This document shows, piece after piece, positions 7,957 to 16,483 of a DNA stretch of 64,000 nucleotides. The stretch comes from an uncultured Alphaproteobacteria bacterium (GTDB taxonomy: Bacteria > Pseudomonadota > Alphaproteobacteria > HIMB59 > GCA-002718135). The translations under genes were made by a program, and so were the position numbers. The stretch covers positions 150,863 through 214,862 of the forward strand of contig CACJNL010000001.1 of the NCBI GenBank assembly GCA_902594815.1, in the 5' to 3' direction. Below the pieces are notes generated by a model. The model made no database searches and was not told the DNA's origin. It saw nothing but the letters and a program-made list of their open reading frames with translations. Within the stretch, counting starts at the first letter, position 1. Every line of letters begins with the position of its first letter.

Positions 7957-9153
7957 ATGAAAAATCTTAGTAATTATAAAGTAATAGGTAAAAAGGTATT
8001 ATTTAGAGCTGACTTAAATGTCCCTGTTTTAAATGGTGTAATTACTGACACATCAAGAATTTTAGCGATTAAATCATCTATAGAAACCCTCATCAAAAAT
8101 AAAAATAAGATTTTTATATTGGCTCATTTTGGCAGACCTAAAGGAGAAGTTATAGAGAAGTACTCTTTGCAATTTATACTTTCATCCCTGGCAGAAATTC
8201 TAGAAGTTGAAAAGATTCATTTTTTAAAAAACCTTCAAAAAGAAAATGTAATTAAAAAAATTGATGAGATGAAATCAGGCGAAGTTTGCCTTATTGAGAA
8301 TATTAGATTTGAAAAAGGTGAAGAAAAAATAGACTGGAATTTTGCAAAAAATGTTAGCAGTTTATTTAATGTTTACGTAAACGATGCCTTTTCTGCCTCT
8401 CATAGAAATCATACATCAATTACGGGTTTTGCAAAATATATCCCAGCTGTTGCTGGAAATCACTTAATTAAAGAAATAGAAAACATAAACAAATTTTTAG
8501 AAAATTCAAAAAAACCAAATTTAGCTATTGTGGGAGGCTCCAAGATCTCGACAAAAATTAACCTTTTAAATAATTTGATCCAACAGTTTAACTGTATTGT
8601 TATAGGAGGGGCTATGGCTAATACATTTTTACTATCAAAAGACATAACAGTGGGTAAATCATTAGTCGAACAAGATTTAGTTGAAGTGGCAAAAGATATT
8701 CAAACAAAAGCTACAAAGTTTAATTGTAAATTAATACTTCCGCTGGATGTTATTTGTGGAAAAAGTATTGAAGATAGAGAATCAATAGAGGTTGATATTA
8801 ATGATATTCCAAAAAATTATATGATTTTAGATCTAGGAACAAAAACTACTGCTTTGATTAATCAAGAAATTAAGAATTCAAAAATGGTTCTATGGAATGG
8901 ACCTGTTGGAGCATTTGAATATAAATCATATGAAAGGGCAACAAATGAAATTGCTCTAAACATCAAAAAAAATGTACAGCAATTTGGTGTTAATGCTCTT
9001 GCTGGTGGAGGAGATACTGTTTCTGCAATAAAGAATTCAAATGCTGAGGATGGTTTTGATTATATCTCTAACGCAGGAGGTGCTTTTTTAGAATGGTTGG
9101 AGGGCAATCAATCTCCAGGAGTTATAGCGTTAAGAGAAAATAATTTAAGTTAA
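7957..9153 (+). CDS. pgk: Phosphoglycerate kinase
   Basis: A 398-residue glycolytic/gluconeogenic enzyme that transfers phosphate between 1,3-bisphosphoglycerate and ADP. The N-terminal signature KVLFRADLNVPV is present, followed by HFGRPKG, the basic-patch segment DAFSASHRNHTS, the hinge AIVGGSKISTK, and the nucleotide-binding NGPVGAFE and ALAGGGDTVSAI near the C-terminus. All domains are full length. The stop overlaps the end of convergent yciB by 4 bases, leaving no room for a conventional terminator. No gap or fba gene is adjacent. Confidence 0.97.
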   Translation: MKNLSNYKVIGKKVLFRADLNVPVLNGVITDTSRILAIKSSIETLIKNKNKIFILAHFGRPKGEVIEKYSLQFILSSLAEILEVEKIHFLKNLQKENVIKKIDEMKSGEVCLIENIRFEKGEEKIDWNFAKNVSSLFNVYVNDAFSASHRNHTSITGFAKYIPAVAGNHLIKEIENINKFLENSKKPNLAIVGGSKISTKINLLNNLIQQFNCIVIGGAMANTFLLSKDITVGKSLVEQDLVEVAKDIQTKATKFNCKLILPLDVICGKSIEDRESIEVDINDIPKNYMILDLGTKTTALINQEIKNSKMVLWNGPVGAFEYKSYERATNEIALNIKKNVQQFGVNALAGGGDTVSAIKNSNAEDGFDYISNAGGAFLEWLEGNQSPGVIALRENNLS

Positions 9154-9689
9154 TCATCAATTTGATGTTTTTTTATTAATGGAAATTGAGTCATCGTAAA
9201 AATAAAAGTAATTGGTAAAATTCCAAAAACTTTAAAATTTACCCATATATCTGTTGTCTGTGTTCTCCAAACAATTTCATTTAGGATTGCAAGCGCAATA
9301 AAAAAACCTATCCAGCGGTAAGTTAGTATTCTCCAACCTTCTTCCTCAAGTCTTAGTGCTGCACCAAGTAAAATTTTAAGCAAAGGTTTTTTAACAAGCA
9401 TACCGCCATAGAGAATTATTGCAAAAATTAAATTGATTATAGTGGGTTTCATTTTAATAAAAACTTCATTATCAAAATAAATTGTTAAGCCTCCAAAAAT
9501 TAAAACAATTCCAGCTCCAACAGTTGGCATAATTGGTATTTTTTTTTCTAGAATGTAAGAAAACAAAACAGCAATTACAGTTGCAATCATAAGAGGCAAT
9601 ATTGATGCTTGTAAACCACTCTTAGTGTAGAATATAAAAAATACCGCCAATGGTCCTATATCTATTAAAAGTTTATAGATTGATTTCAT
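9150..9689 (-). CDS. yciB: Inner membrane protein YciB/IspZ family
   Basis: A 179-residue inner-membrane protein with about five hydrophobic helices, of the YciB (intracellular septation protein A) family. It starts with IDIGPLAVFFIFY and carries family-like segments PTIINLIFAIILYGGML, LGAALRLEEEGWRILTYRW and NEIVWRTQTTDIWVNFKVFG. E. coli YciB interacts with cell-envelope synthesis proteins; the exact role is unsettled. The ATG lies one base after the ftsY stop, so it is probably the last gene of the dapF-mtaB-ftsY-yciB unit, an order seen in other alphaproteobacteria. Confidence 0.9.
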   Translation of the reverse strand: MKSIYKLLIDIGPLAVFFIFYTKSGLQASILPLMIATVIAVLFSYILEKKIPIMPTVGAGIVLIFGGLTIYFDNEVFIKMKPTIINLIFAIILYGGMLVKKPLLKILLGAALRLEEEGWRILTYRWIGFFIALAILNEIVWRTQTTDIWVNFKVFGILPITFIFTMTQFPLIKKHQIDD

Positions 9690-9690
9690 G

Positions 9691-10605
9691 TTACACTTCC
9701 AAATTTAATATTGATCTTGAAAAGTTTCTAGCACTAAAGCCTATTAAGTCTTCAGGTTTTTCTCCAAGACCGATGTAACTTATAGGTATTTCATATTTAT
9801 TTGCAATTGAAATTAAGGCCCCACCTTTAGCAGTACCATCTAATTTTGTAATTATTATACTTGATACATCTAATTCTTTACCAAATATGTCAACTTGTTT
9901 GATCATATTTGATCCATTGGTCCCATCTAAAACTAGAATTGTTTCAATTTTAGTTTTGTGATTAATCTTTGAGACAACATTTTTTAACTTAACTAATTGA
10001 TTTACTAAATTTGTATTGTTAGATAATCTTCCTGCAGTATCAATGATTAAATAATCATAATCTTCTTTATTAAATTTTTCAGTAGCTTGAAAAGCAACAC
10101 TTGAAGGATCTTGATTGATATTCCCTAAAAAAAAATCACTTTTGCTTTTATCTGCCCAACTTTTTAATTGCTCAATCGCGGCTGCTCTAAATGTATCACA
10201 GGCTGCAATTAAAACTTTTTTTTCATCTCTCATTTGACTTGCAATCTTTCCTATGGTTGTTGTTTTTCCACTTCCATTAACGCCTATAAAAATTAAGATT
10301 TTTGGAGCTTGATCATTTTCTAAAAATATTTCTCTCTCTTTAGGTTGAAGTATAATTTCAATTTCTTTTGCTAATGTTTCAAGAACTGCGGTTGTAATAT
10401 CCTGTTCTGATGCTTTAACTTTACTGACTGAATTTATTAATTTTTCCACAACATCTAAACTTATATCAGCTGAGATTAAGACAGACTCCAATTCTTCTAA
10501 AGTTTGGCTATCAACTTTTTTACTTTGAAAAGAGTTAAGTATATTAGAAGATAAAAAATTTGATGTTTTTTGAAGGTTGTTTTTAAATTTAGAAAATAGA
10601 CTCAT
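9691..10605 (-). CDS. ftsY: Signal recognition particle receptor FtsY
   Basis: FtsY is the membrane-associated GTPase that receives SRP-ribosome complexes and hands them to SecYEG. The 304 residues hold the N domain followed by the G domain: P-loop GVNGSGKTTTIGKIA, ACDTFRAAAIEQL, the switch IIDTAGR, and TKLDGTAKGGAL. The long acidic A domain of enterobacterial FtsY is absent, which is common in alphaproteobacteria. The start overlaps the mtaB stop by 4 bases. Its partner ffh lies about 2 kb away on the other strand. Confidence 0.95.
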   Translation of the reverse strand: MSLFSKFKNNLQKTSNFLSSNILNSFQSKKVDSQTLEELESVLISADISLDVVEKLINSVSKVKASEQDITTAVLETLAKEIEIILQPKEREIFLENDQAPKILIFIGVNGSGKTTTIGKIASQMRDEKKVLIAACDTFRAAAIEQLKSWADKSKSDFFLGNINQDPSSVAFQATEKFNKEDYDYLIIDTAGRLSNNTNLVNQLVKLKNVVSKINHKTKIETILVLDGTNGSNMIKQVDIFGKELDVSSIIITKLDGTAKGGALISIANKYEIPISYIGLGEKPEDLIGFSARNFSRSILNLEV

Positions 10606-11861
10606 AATCTTCTGGCCAGTAACATATTATTTTTCACTCCAATATAAACACAAGGCACAAGATTTCCTTCTTTCAATTTTTCATTAAGAATAACGTTAAA
10701 AAAATTTTGACCCTTTCCTATAGATTTTTCATTTTGGTTTTTTTCTATCAATACTAAATCTTTTTCTCCAACTCTATCTTGCATAAGTTTTTTAAATTTT
10801 TCAACTCCCTTACTTCGCAAAATATTTGCTCTCTTTTTTACTATAGATTTGTCAACTTGAGGCATCCGGGCTGCAGGAGTATTATCACGAGGCGAATAAG
10901 GAAAGACATGAATGTGTGTCAGATTACATTTATCAACTAAATCTATAGTATCTTTAAACATCTCATCGGTCTCTGTAGGAAAGCCTGCAATAAGATCAGC
11001 TCCAAAAGTAGCGTCTTTTCTTTTTGATAATATTTTTTTACAAAAGTCGATTGCCATTTCTCTTGTGTGACGTCTTTTCATCCGTTTTAAAATTAAATTA
11101 TTTCCTGCTTGCAAACTAATATGAAAATGAGGCATTAATTTTTTTTCGTATAATAAATCCCAAAATTCCTCGTCAATTTCAGCACAATCTATTGATGATA
11201 GTCTTAATTGTTCTAGATTTGGAACAAGTTTTAATATTCGTTTAATTAAATTTGAAAAAGTTGGCTTACCTGGCAAATCTTTGCCATAGTCGGTTATATC
11301 AACACCTGTAAGGACAACTTCCTTATAACCGTTCTTAACTAATTTTTTTATCCTCTCAACTATTTCGCCAGCAGGTACACTCCTGTTATTTCCTCTTCCG
11401 TATGGAATTATGCAAAAAGTACAACGGTGATCACAGCCTTGCTGAATTTCAATATATGCTCTTGATTTTCCATCAAACTTTTCAATAGTAGTGGGAACTA
11501 TTTTTTTTTCTAACAAAATGTCATTAACTTGGATTGGTTTTTGAAAATTAAGACTTTTCCATACATTGGAGGTTAGCTTTTCTTTATTGCCTAAAACTAC
11601 ATCAACTTCACTAATAGCATCATATTTTTTTGGATTAATTTGAGCTGCACATCCTGTAACAATAATTTTATTTTTAGGATTATTTCTTTTTGCTTTTCTA
11701 ATTTCATATGCAACTTTTTTTTCTGCATCAGCAGTAACAGCGCACGAATTAATAACTGTAATGTTATTTAGATTACTATTTTTCAAATGATTTTTGATAA
11801 TCTCACCTTCATAAATATTAAGTCTACAGCCCATATTTATTAGTGAGTTTTTCTTTTCCAT
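10602..11861 (-). CDS. mtaB: tRNA t6A37 methylthiotransferase MtaB
   Basis: A radical-SAM enzyme that adds a methylthio group to t6A37 in tRNAs reading ANN codons. The N-terminal UPF0004 domain supplies three cluster cysteines (MGCRLN, NSCAVT, VTGCAAQ) and the radical-SAM domain has CxxxCxxC in GCDHRCTFCIIPYGRG, followed by VLTGVDITDYG and IAGFPTETDEMF. The 419-residue length and the short C-terminal TRAM-like segment match MtaB rather than MiaB or RimO. It lies 2 bases after dapF and overlaps ftsY by 4 bases, so it is the middle of a tightly packed operon. Confidence 0.94.
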   Translation of the reverse strand: MEKKNSLINMGCRLNIYEGEIIKNHLKNSNLNNITVINSCAVTADAEKKVAYEIRKAKRNNPKNKIIVTGCAAQINPKKYDAISEVDVVLGNKEKLTSNVWKSLNFQKPIQVNDILLEKKIVPTTIEKFDGKSRAYIEIQQGCDHRCTFCIIPYGRGNNRSVPAGEIVERIKKLVKNGYKEVVLTGVDITDYGKDLPGKPTFSNLIKRILKLVPNLEQLRLSSIDCAEIDEEFWDLLYEKKLMPHFHISLQAGNNLILKRMKRRHTREMAIDFCKKILSKRKDATFGADLIAGFPTETDEMFKDTIDLVDKCNLTHIHVFPYSPRDNTPAARMPQVDKSIVKKRANILRSKGVEKFKKLMQDRVGEKDLVLIEKNQNEKSIGKGQNFFNVILNEKLKEGNLVPCVYIGVKNNMLLARRL

Positions 11862-11863
11862 AA

Positions 11864-12682
11864 TTAAATATGAATATAACCGTTATAACTAATTTCAGCT
11901 GGTCCAGTCATAATGGCTTCATTATTAACTATACTTATGTGTAACGATCCTTTTTCAAGTTGAACTTCAGAATTTTTTTCAATTAGTTTTTTTTTCCATC
12001 CAGCATAAACAGCGGCACAAGCACCACTACCACACGCAAGTGTTATCCCCGCCCCTCTTTCCCAAACCTTCATTTTAATTGTATTTGAATTTACTACCTC
12101 AATGAATTCAACATTGGTTTTATTAGGAAAAAAATGATGTCGTTCTATTTTAGGACCTATTTCATTTAAATTAATATTTTCTATCGATTTGCCAAAAAAA
12201 ACTACATGAGGATTTCCAATATTTACTGCGACCCCTGAATCAAATCCATACACATGGATTGGAACATTTAACGTATCCATTTCTTTAGTAAGTGGTATTC
12301 TATCCCACTGAGTTGTAACTATGCCCATATTAACACTGATTTGCTCTCCGACCTTCTTGGCAATTAGAGTGCCCGCATCCGATTGTATCTTTATTGTTTC
12401 TTTTTCATTATTTTCATTAAAAAGAATTTTTGCAACACACCTTGTTCCATTCCCACATGCTTCTGCTTTATCTCCTGCTGGATTAAAAATATCAATACTA
12501 ATATCTGCATCCTTTTTTTTTGGATCGTTAATGGTTATTAACTGATCACATCCAGCACCAGTTCTGCGGTCGCTTAATTTTTGAATTAAATTATCATTTA
12601 TTTCAATCTCATTTGATCTTTTATCTATGATAACAAAATCGTTTCCTAATCCATGCATTTTTGTAAATTCTATTTTTTGCAT
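11864..12682 (-). CDS. dapF: Diaminopimelate epimerase
   Basis: DapF converts LL- to meso-diaminopimelate for peptidoglycan and lysine synthesis, without a cofactor, using two cysteines. Both are present: Cys76 in EACGNGTRC and the second in LACGSGACAA. The opening EFTKMHGLGNDFVIID is diagnostic, and 272 residues is the usual length. It is the first gene of the minus-strand dapF-mtaB-ftsY-yciB group. The start faces the ffh leader across a gap of about 190 bases that must hold promoters for both directions. Confidence 0.96.
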   Translation of the reverse strand: MQKIEFTKMHGLGNDFVIIDKRSNEIEINDNLIQKLSDRRTGAGCDQLITINDPKKKDADISIDIFNPAGDKAEACGNGTRCVAKILFNENNEKETIKIQSDAGTLIAKKVGEQISVNMGIVTTQWDRIPLTKEMDTLNVPIHVYGFDSGVAVNIGNPHVVFFGKSIENINLNEIGPKIERHHFFPNKTNVEFIEVVNSNTIKMKVWERGAGITLACGSGACAAVYAGWKKKLIEKNSEVQLEKGSLHISIVNNEAIMTGPAEISYNGYIHI

Positions 12683-12756
12683 AAAGTCTCTATACCTTAA
12701 TTTACCCAGAAATCCTGGAAATTTTTTAAATTTTAAGAAAACTTGACTTTATATGT

Positions 12757-12856
12757 CTCTATAAATAGAGGGGTTCTTACAAATCCTAAATTGTAAAGTA
12801 AAAAGCTTGTTACAATTGTGATAGGTACACCAGCCCACGAGTTTCGTGCCCTGGTG
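12757..12856 (+). promoter_or_regulatory. Candidate structured 5' leader of ffh
   Basis: Three inverted repeats follow one another ahead of ffh. CTCTA-TAAA-TAGAG lies within 12757-12770. ATTGTAA (12790-12796) pairs with TTACAAT (12810-12816). A strong hairpin at 12828-12856 has CACCAG/CTGGTG outside and CACGA/TCGTG inside, a CC/CC internal loop and a GTT loop. The last hairpin ends 21 bases before the ffh ATG and has no T-run, so it is not a terminator. It could control ffh translation or be a stable small RNA. I recall a proposed structured RNA upstream of ffh in marine alphaproteobacteria but cannot verify the match here. The hairpins are seen; the function is inferred. Confidence 0.55.
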
Positions 12857-12877
12857 TTAAATTGCTATTGGAGAAAT

Positions 12878-14242
12878 ATGTTTGAAACACTAAATGATAA
12901 ATTTGAAAAAATTGTCCGCAGTATTCGTGGTAAGGCAGTTATTTCAGAGTCAGATTTAGACTCAACTCTCCGAGAAATTCGTATCGCTCTTTTAGAAGCA
13001 GATGTTGCCCTAGTGGTTGTTAAGGATTTTATTAATACCGTGAAGGAAAACATTTTAGGAAAAGAAGTATTAAAGTCTATAAAACCTGATCAGATGATTA
13101 TCAAGCTTGTTCAAGATGAGTTAGTAAATATTCTTGGTGCTGAAAATCAACCAATAAAGATCTCGACTTCTCAAATGACAAAAATTTTATTTTGTGGACT
13201 TCAAGGTTCTGGAAAAACAACATCTGTTGCCAAACTTGCAAATCATTTAGTAAAATCTTCCAAAAAAAAAGTCTTACTATCTTCTGCTGATATATATAGA
13301 CCAGCCGCACAAGAACAATTAAAAATTTTAGCTGAACAAGTTCAGGTTAATTTTTTTAATCATAATTTTAATTCTACAAATCAGATAGTTTCTGAAACAC
13401 TAGAACATGCGAAAAAAAATTTAATTGATGTTGTGATACTTGATACTGCTGGAAGACAGGTAGTTGATGAAACACTAATGAACGAATTAATAGAAATTGA
13501 AAAATTTTTTAAACCACAGGAAACATTGCTCGTAGCCGATGCATTGACAGGACAAGATGCAGCAAATGTAGCAAAAAGCTTCAGCGAAGCTGTAAATATT
13601 ACTGGGTCGATATTAACACGTATTGATGGAGATAGCAGAGGTGGTGCTGCTCTATCTATAAAATCAATAACCAACTCCCCAATAAAATTCATCGGTGTTG
13701 GAGAAAAAATTGATAATTTTGAATCTTTCCATCCAGAGAGAATAGCACAGAGAATTTTAGGTATGGGAGACATAGTTAGTCTTGTTGAGAAGGCTGCTGA
13801 AAATATAGATCAAGACGAAATGGAAACTTTAGCTAAAAAAATGTCTAAAGGAAATTTTGATTTAGATGATTTTGCTAAACAATTAAAACAGATGGGGAAA
13901 ATGGGTGGTGTGTCGGGCATTCTTTCGATGTTGCCAGGTGTCTCTAAGGCCCAAAAATTAATGGCGGAAAATAAAATTTCTGACAAACTAATCAACCATC
14001 AAATCGCTATCATTAATTCTATGACTAAAAAAGAAAGAGCCGATCCTAATCTGATTAAAGCTTCTAGAAAAATTAGAATTTCAAAAGGTTCTGGAACAAG
14101 AGTTCAGGATGTTAACAAACTTTTAAAACAGTTTCTTCAATCACAAAAAATGATGAAGAGAATGAAATCAATGGGTAAAGGTGGAATACCTAGTGATTTG
14201 ATGCAAAAATTGCAAGGTAATCTTCCACCAAAAATAAACTAA
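12878..14242 (+). CDS. ffh: Signal recognition particle protein Ffh
   Basis: Ffh is the GTPase subunit of SRP, binding 4.5S RNA and signal peptides and docking on FtsY. I place the start at ATG 12878, preceded by GGAG, giving [19 protein letters not shown]; a longer reading to 12818 would run through the leader hairpin. N and G domains have [35 protein letters not shown] and [14 protein letters not shown]. The Met-rich M domain has [30 protein letters not shown] and [19 protein letters not shown]. 454 residues is normal. It opens the rpsP-rimM-trmD-rplS-leuCDB-asd run, 17 bases before rpsP. Confidence 0.96.
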   Translation: MFETLNDKFEKIVRSIRGKAVISESDLDSTLREIRIALLEADVALVVVKDFINTVKENILGKEVLKSIKPDQMIIKLVQDELVNILGAENQPIKISTSQMTKILFCGLQGSGKTTSVAKLANHLVKSSKKKVLLSSADIYRPAAQEQLKILAEQVQVNFFNHNFNSTNQIVSETLEHAKKNLIDVVILDTAGRQVVDETLMNELIEIEKFFKPQETLLVADALTGQDAANVAKSFSEAVNITGSILTRIDGDSRGGAALSIKSITNSPIKFIGVGEKIDNFESFHPERIAQRILGMGDIVSLVEKAAENIDQDEMETLAKKMSKGNFDLDDFAKQLKQMGKMGGVSGILSMLPGVSKAQKLMAENKISDKLINHQIAIINSMTKKERADPNLIKASRKIRISKGSGTRVQDVNKLLKQFLQSQKMMKRMKSMGKGGIPSDLMQKLQGNLPPKIN

Positions 14243-14259
14243 TTAAGAAAGGAAATATT

Positions 14260-14685
14260 ATGCCAGTAAGAATAAGACTATCCCGTGGAGGGGCTAAAAA
14301 AAGACCATTTTACAGAATTGTCGTGGCTGACTCAAGACGTGCTAGAGATGGAAAGTTTATTGATCAAGTAGGTACATATAACCCTATGTTGCCAAAAGAT
14401 AGTCCAGAAAGAGTTAAGATAGACGTTGAGAAAGCAAAAGAATGGATGGCGAAAGGAGCACAACCATCTGATAGAGTAACATTATTTTTAAGTAATTTAG
14501 GCGCAGTTGAGAAACCTGTTATTACAGAAAAGACAAAAAAACATTTACCAAAGAAAAAAGCTCAAGAAAGATTAGCGGCAGCTAAAGAAAAAGAAGAGGT
14601 AGCTAAGGCAGAAGCAGAAGCACCAGCAGAAGCACCAGCAGAAGCAGAAGCACCAGCAGAAGCAGATGAAAAGAAAACTGGGTAA
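14260..14685 (+). CDS. rpsP: Ribosomal protein bS16 with Ala/Glu/Pro tail
   Basis: bS16 is a small-subunit protein needed for 30S assembly. The first ~80 residues are canonical ([54 protein letters not shown]). The protein then continues to 141 residues with a Lys/Ala/Glu-rich extension ending in repeats of the type [12 protein letters not shown]. Similar repeats occur at the end of bL19 two genes downstream. It follows ffh by 17 bases with an AGAAAGGA ribosome site and precedes rimM by 3 bases. The core is certain. The tail is probably disordered and exposed on the ribosome. Confidence 0.96.
   Translation: MPVRIRLSRGGAKKRPFYRIVVADSRRARDGKFIDQVGTYNPMLPKDSPERVKIDVEKAKEWMAKGAQPSDRVTLFLSNLGAVEKPVITEKTKKHLPKKKAQERLAAAKEKEEVAKAEAEAPAEAPAEAEAPAEADEKKTG
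14608..14666 (+). repeat. GCAGAAGCACCA-type repeat in rpsP tail
   Basis: A tandem, imperfect trinucleotide-based repeat (GCAGAAGCACCAGCAGAAGC units) encodes the Ala-Glu-Ala-Pro tail of bS16. A 27-base stretch within it recurs exactly in the rplS tail (16361-16427) in the same orientation. The base composition is far more GC-rich than the surrounding DNA. Confidence 0.85.
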
Positions 14686-14688
14686 AGC

Positions 14689-15201
14689 TTGAGCAAATCA
14701 AATTTTGTTCACGTGGGCACATTTGGTGCAGCAATTGGATTAAAGGGTGAAATTAAAATAAATCTTTTAACATCCAACTTTGAAGTTTTTAAATCATTGG
14801 AGCGTTACTATAATTTTGATCAATCTGCTGAATGGAAGTTTGATTTTATTAAAATGCGAAATGGTAAATGTGTTGCCTTTCCATCACATTGCAAAAATCG
14901 TGATGATGCAGAAAATTTAAAAAATCAAAAAATATTTGCATCTAAAGATAAATTTCCTAAAACTAAGTCTAACGAATATTTTGTAGATGATTTGATAGGT
15001 TGTAAAGTTGTCCATAAAAATCAAACCTTTATAGGTAATGTAATAAGTGTTGATAATTTTGGGGCTGGAGATTTACTTGAAATAAATTTCAAAGAAAATA
15101 AGATTTATATACCCCTAAATGATGACAATGTTATTTCTGTTGATATTGAAAATAAAAATATTTTAGTAAATCCTATTAAAGGAATTATTGATAATGCTTG
15201 A
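14689..15201 (+). CDS. rimM: Ribosome maturation factor RimM
   Basis: RimM helps mature the 30S head, binding S19 and the 16S 3' domain. The N-terminal RimM domain starts FVHVGTFGAAIGLKGEIKI and the PRC-barrel domain includes FVDDLIGCKVV, GNVISVDNFGAGDLLEI and IYIPLNDDNVISVD. The start is TTG at 14689, three bases after the rpsP stop; no in-frame ATG lies before the conserved N-terminus, so TTG is favoured. Its 3' end overlaps trmD by 8 bases. 170 residues is typical. Conserved order rpsP-rimM-trmD-rplS supports the call. Confidence 0.93.
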   Translation: MSKSNFVHVGTFGAAIGLKGEIKINLLTSNFEVFKSLERYYNFDQSAEWKFDFIKMRNGKCVAFPSHCKNRDDAENLKNQKIFASKDKFPKTKSNEYFVDDLIGCKVVHKNQTFIGNVISVDNFGAGDLLEINFKENKIYIPLNDDNVISVDIENKNILVNPIKGIIDNA

Positions 15202-15910
15202 TGTAAAAATATTAACTGCGTACCCTGAGATGTTTCCTGGAAGTTTAGAACATTCATTAATAGGAAAAGCTCTTAAAGAAAATATTTTTAAAATATCAAC
15301 TATTGATCTTCATCAATTTGGCATTGATGAACGAATGAGCATAGACGATGAGCCTTTTGGAGGAGGCCCAGGAATGGTTTTAAGACCTGATGTAGTCGAA
15401 AAAGCTCTAAATTCTATTCCTAAAACGCATAATATCAAATCAACAAAAATATATCTTACCCCTTCAGGGGCACCATTAAATCAAGAAAAATTAGGAAATT
15501 TAGCAAAAATGGAGAAAATAACTATTCTCTGTGGCCGTTTTGAAGGTGTAGATCAAAGAGCTATAGATGTCTTAGGTTTTGAAGAGATTAGTATCGGGGA
15601 TTATGTTCTTGCTGGTGGAGAGATTGCGGCACAAGTGTTACTTGAAGGTTGTATTCGTCTCATTCCTGGAGTATTAGGGCATCCGAAAAGTTTATTAGAA
15701 GAGAGTTTTTCTAATAATCTTCTAGAGTATCCTCATTATACCAGACCAAAATCCTGGGAGGACTCTCTGGGAAAAAAACATGATGTACCAGAAGTATTAA
15801 CATCGGGGCATCATGGAAATATTAAAACATGGAGACATAACAAGTCAGTTGAAAAAACAAAAAATATTCGACCAGATTTGTTTAATAAAAAAGAAAAAAA
15901 ACAGGATTAA
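15194..15910 (+). CDS. trmD: tRNA (guanine37-N1)-methyltransferase
   Basis: TrmD methylates G37 next to the anticodon, preventing +1 frameshifting. I start at ATG 15194, inside the 3' end of rimM (8-base overlap); the in-frame TTG at 15188 would add two residues. The trefoil-knot SPOUT features are present: DEPFGGGPGMVLRPDVV, IYLTPSGAPLNQ, ILCGRFEGVDQRAID, EISIGDYVLAGGE and the substrate loop HPKSLLEESF followed by LLEYPHYTRP. 238 residues matches the family. It precedes rplS by 3 bases. Confidence 0.96.
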   Translation: MLDVKILTAYPEMFPGSLEHSLIGKALKENIFKISTIDLHQFGIDERMSIDDEPFGGGPGMVLRPDVVEKALNSIPKTHNIKSTKIYLTPSGAPLNQEKLGNLAKMEKITILCGRFEGVDQRAIDVLGFEEISIGDYVLAGGEIAAQVLLEGCIRLIPGVLGHPKSLLEESFSNNLLEYPHYTRPKSWEDSLGKKHDVPEVLTSGHHGNIKTWRHNKSVEKTKNIRPDLFNKKEKKQD

Positions 15911-15913
15911 AAT

Positions 15914-16483
15914 ATGAGTAACTTATTGGAAGCGTTTGAAAAAAAGCAAATTGAAAAATTAACTGGAAAAAAACGTATCCCTACTTTTCGTCCTGGAGAT
16001 ACTCTAAAAGTCACAATAAGAATTACAGAGGGCGATAAATCAAGACTACAAGCTTTTGAGGGAATGTGTATTGCCAGAAAAAACAATTCTGTAAATTCTA
16101 ACTTTACTGTTAGAAAGTTATCTCATGGTGAGGGCGTGGAAAGAGTATTTCCTCTATTTAGTCCAATTATAGAAAAAGTTGAAGTTGTTCGTAAGGGTGA
16201 TGTAAGAAGAGCTAAACTATATTATCTAAGAGATAGAACAGGTAAGAGCGCACGTATAGCAGACCGAGACAGGGGAGATGAGGCGGATCAATACGCAATT
16301 ATTGAGGAGGCTATTCCTGAGGAAACTAAAACAAATGAAGATCAACAAGCTGATGTACCGGTAGAAGCAGAAGCACCAGCAGAAGCAGAAGCAGAAGCAC
16401 CAGCAGAGGCAGAAGCACCAGCAGAAGTAAATGAGGTTGTTGAAGAGGACAAAAAAAATACGGATGAGTCATCCAAGTCCTAA
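15914..16483 (+). CDS. rplS: Ribosomal protein bL19 with acidic tail
   Basis: bL19 lies at the 30S-50S interface. The core (residues 1 to about 125) has the signature segments [50 protein letters not shown] and [18 protein letters not shown]. About 60 more residues follow, very acidic and Ala/Pro-rich, with repeats like [17 protein letters not shown], which resemble the bS16 tail. Its stop lies 20 bases inside leuC, so translation of leuC begins within rplS. The core call is certain; the role of the extension is unknown. Confidence 0.96.
   Translation: MSNLLEAFEKKQIEKLTGKKRIPTFRPGDTLKVTIRITEGDKSRLQAFEGMCIARKNNSVNSNFTVRKLSHGEGVERVFPLFSPIIEKVEVVRKGDVRRAKLYYLRDRTGKSARIADRDRGDEADQYAIIEEAIPEETKTNEDQQADVPVEAEAPAEAEAEAPAEAEAPAEVNEVVEEDKKNTDESSKS
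16361..16427 (+). repeat. GCAGAAGCACCA-type repeat in rplS tail
   Basis: The second copy of the Ala/Glu/Pro coding repeat, in the same orientation as the one in rpsP about 1.75 kb upstream, with at least 27 contiguous identical bases shared. It may have arisen by duplication or gene conversion. Recombination between the two would remove rimM and trmD. Confidence 0.85.

Noticed and set aside
12743..12765. TTGACT (12743) with TATAAA (12760) as an ffh promoter
   Set aside because: The spacing is 11 bases, too short for a sigma70-type promoter, and the TATAAA overlaps a small hairpin.
13381..13773. A 130-codon minus-strand frame opposite ffh
   Set aside because: It lies fully within the conserved G domain of Ffh, and its translation shows no recognisable domain.
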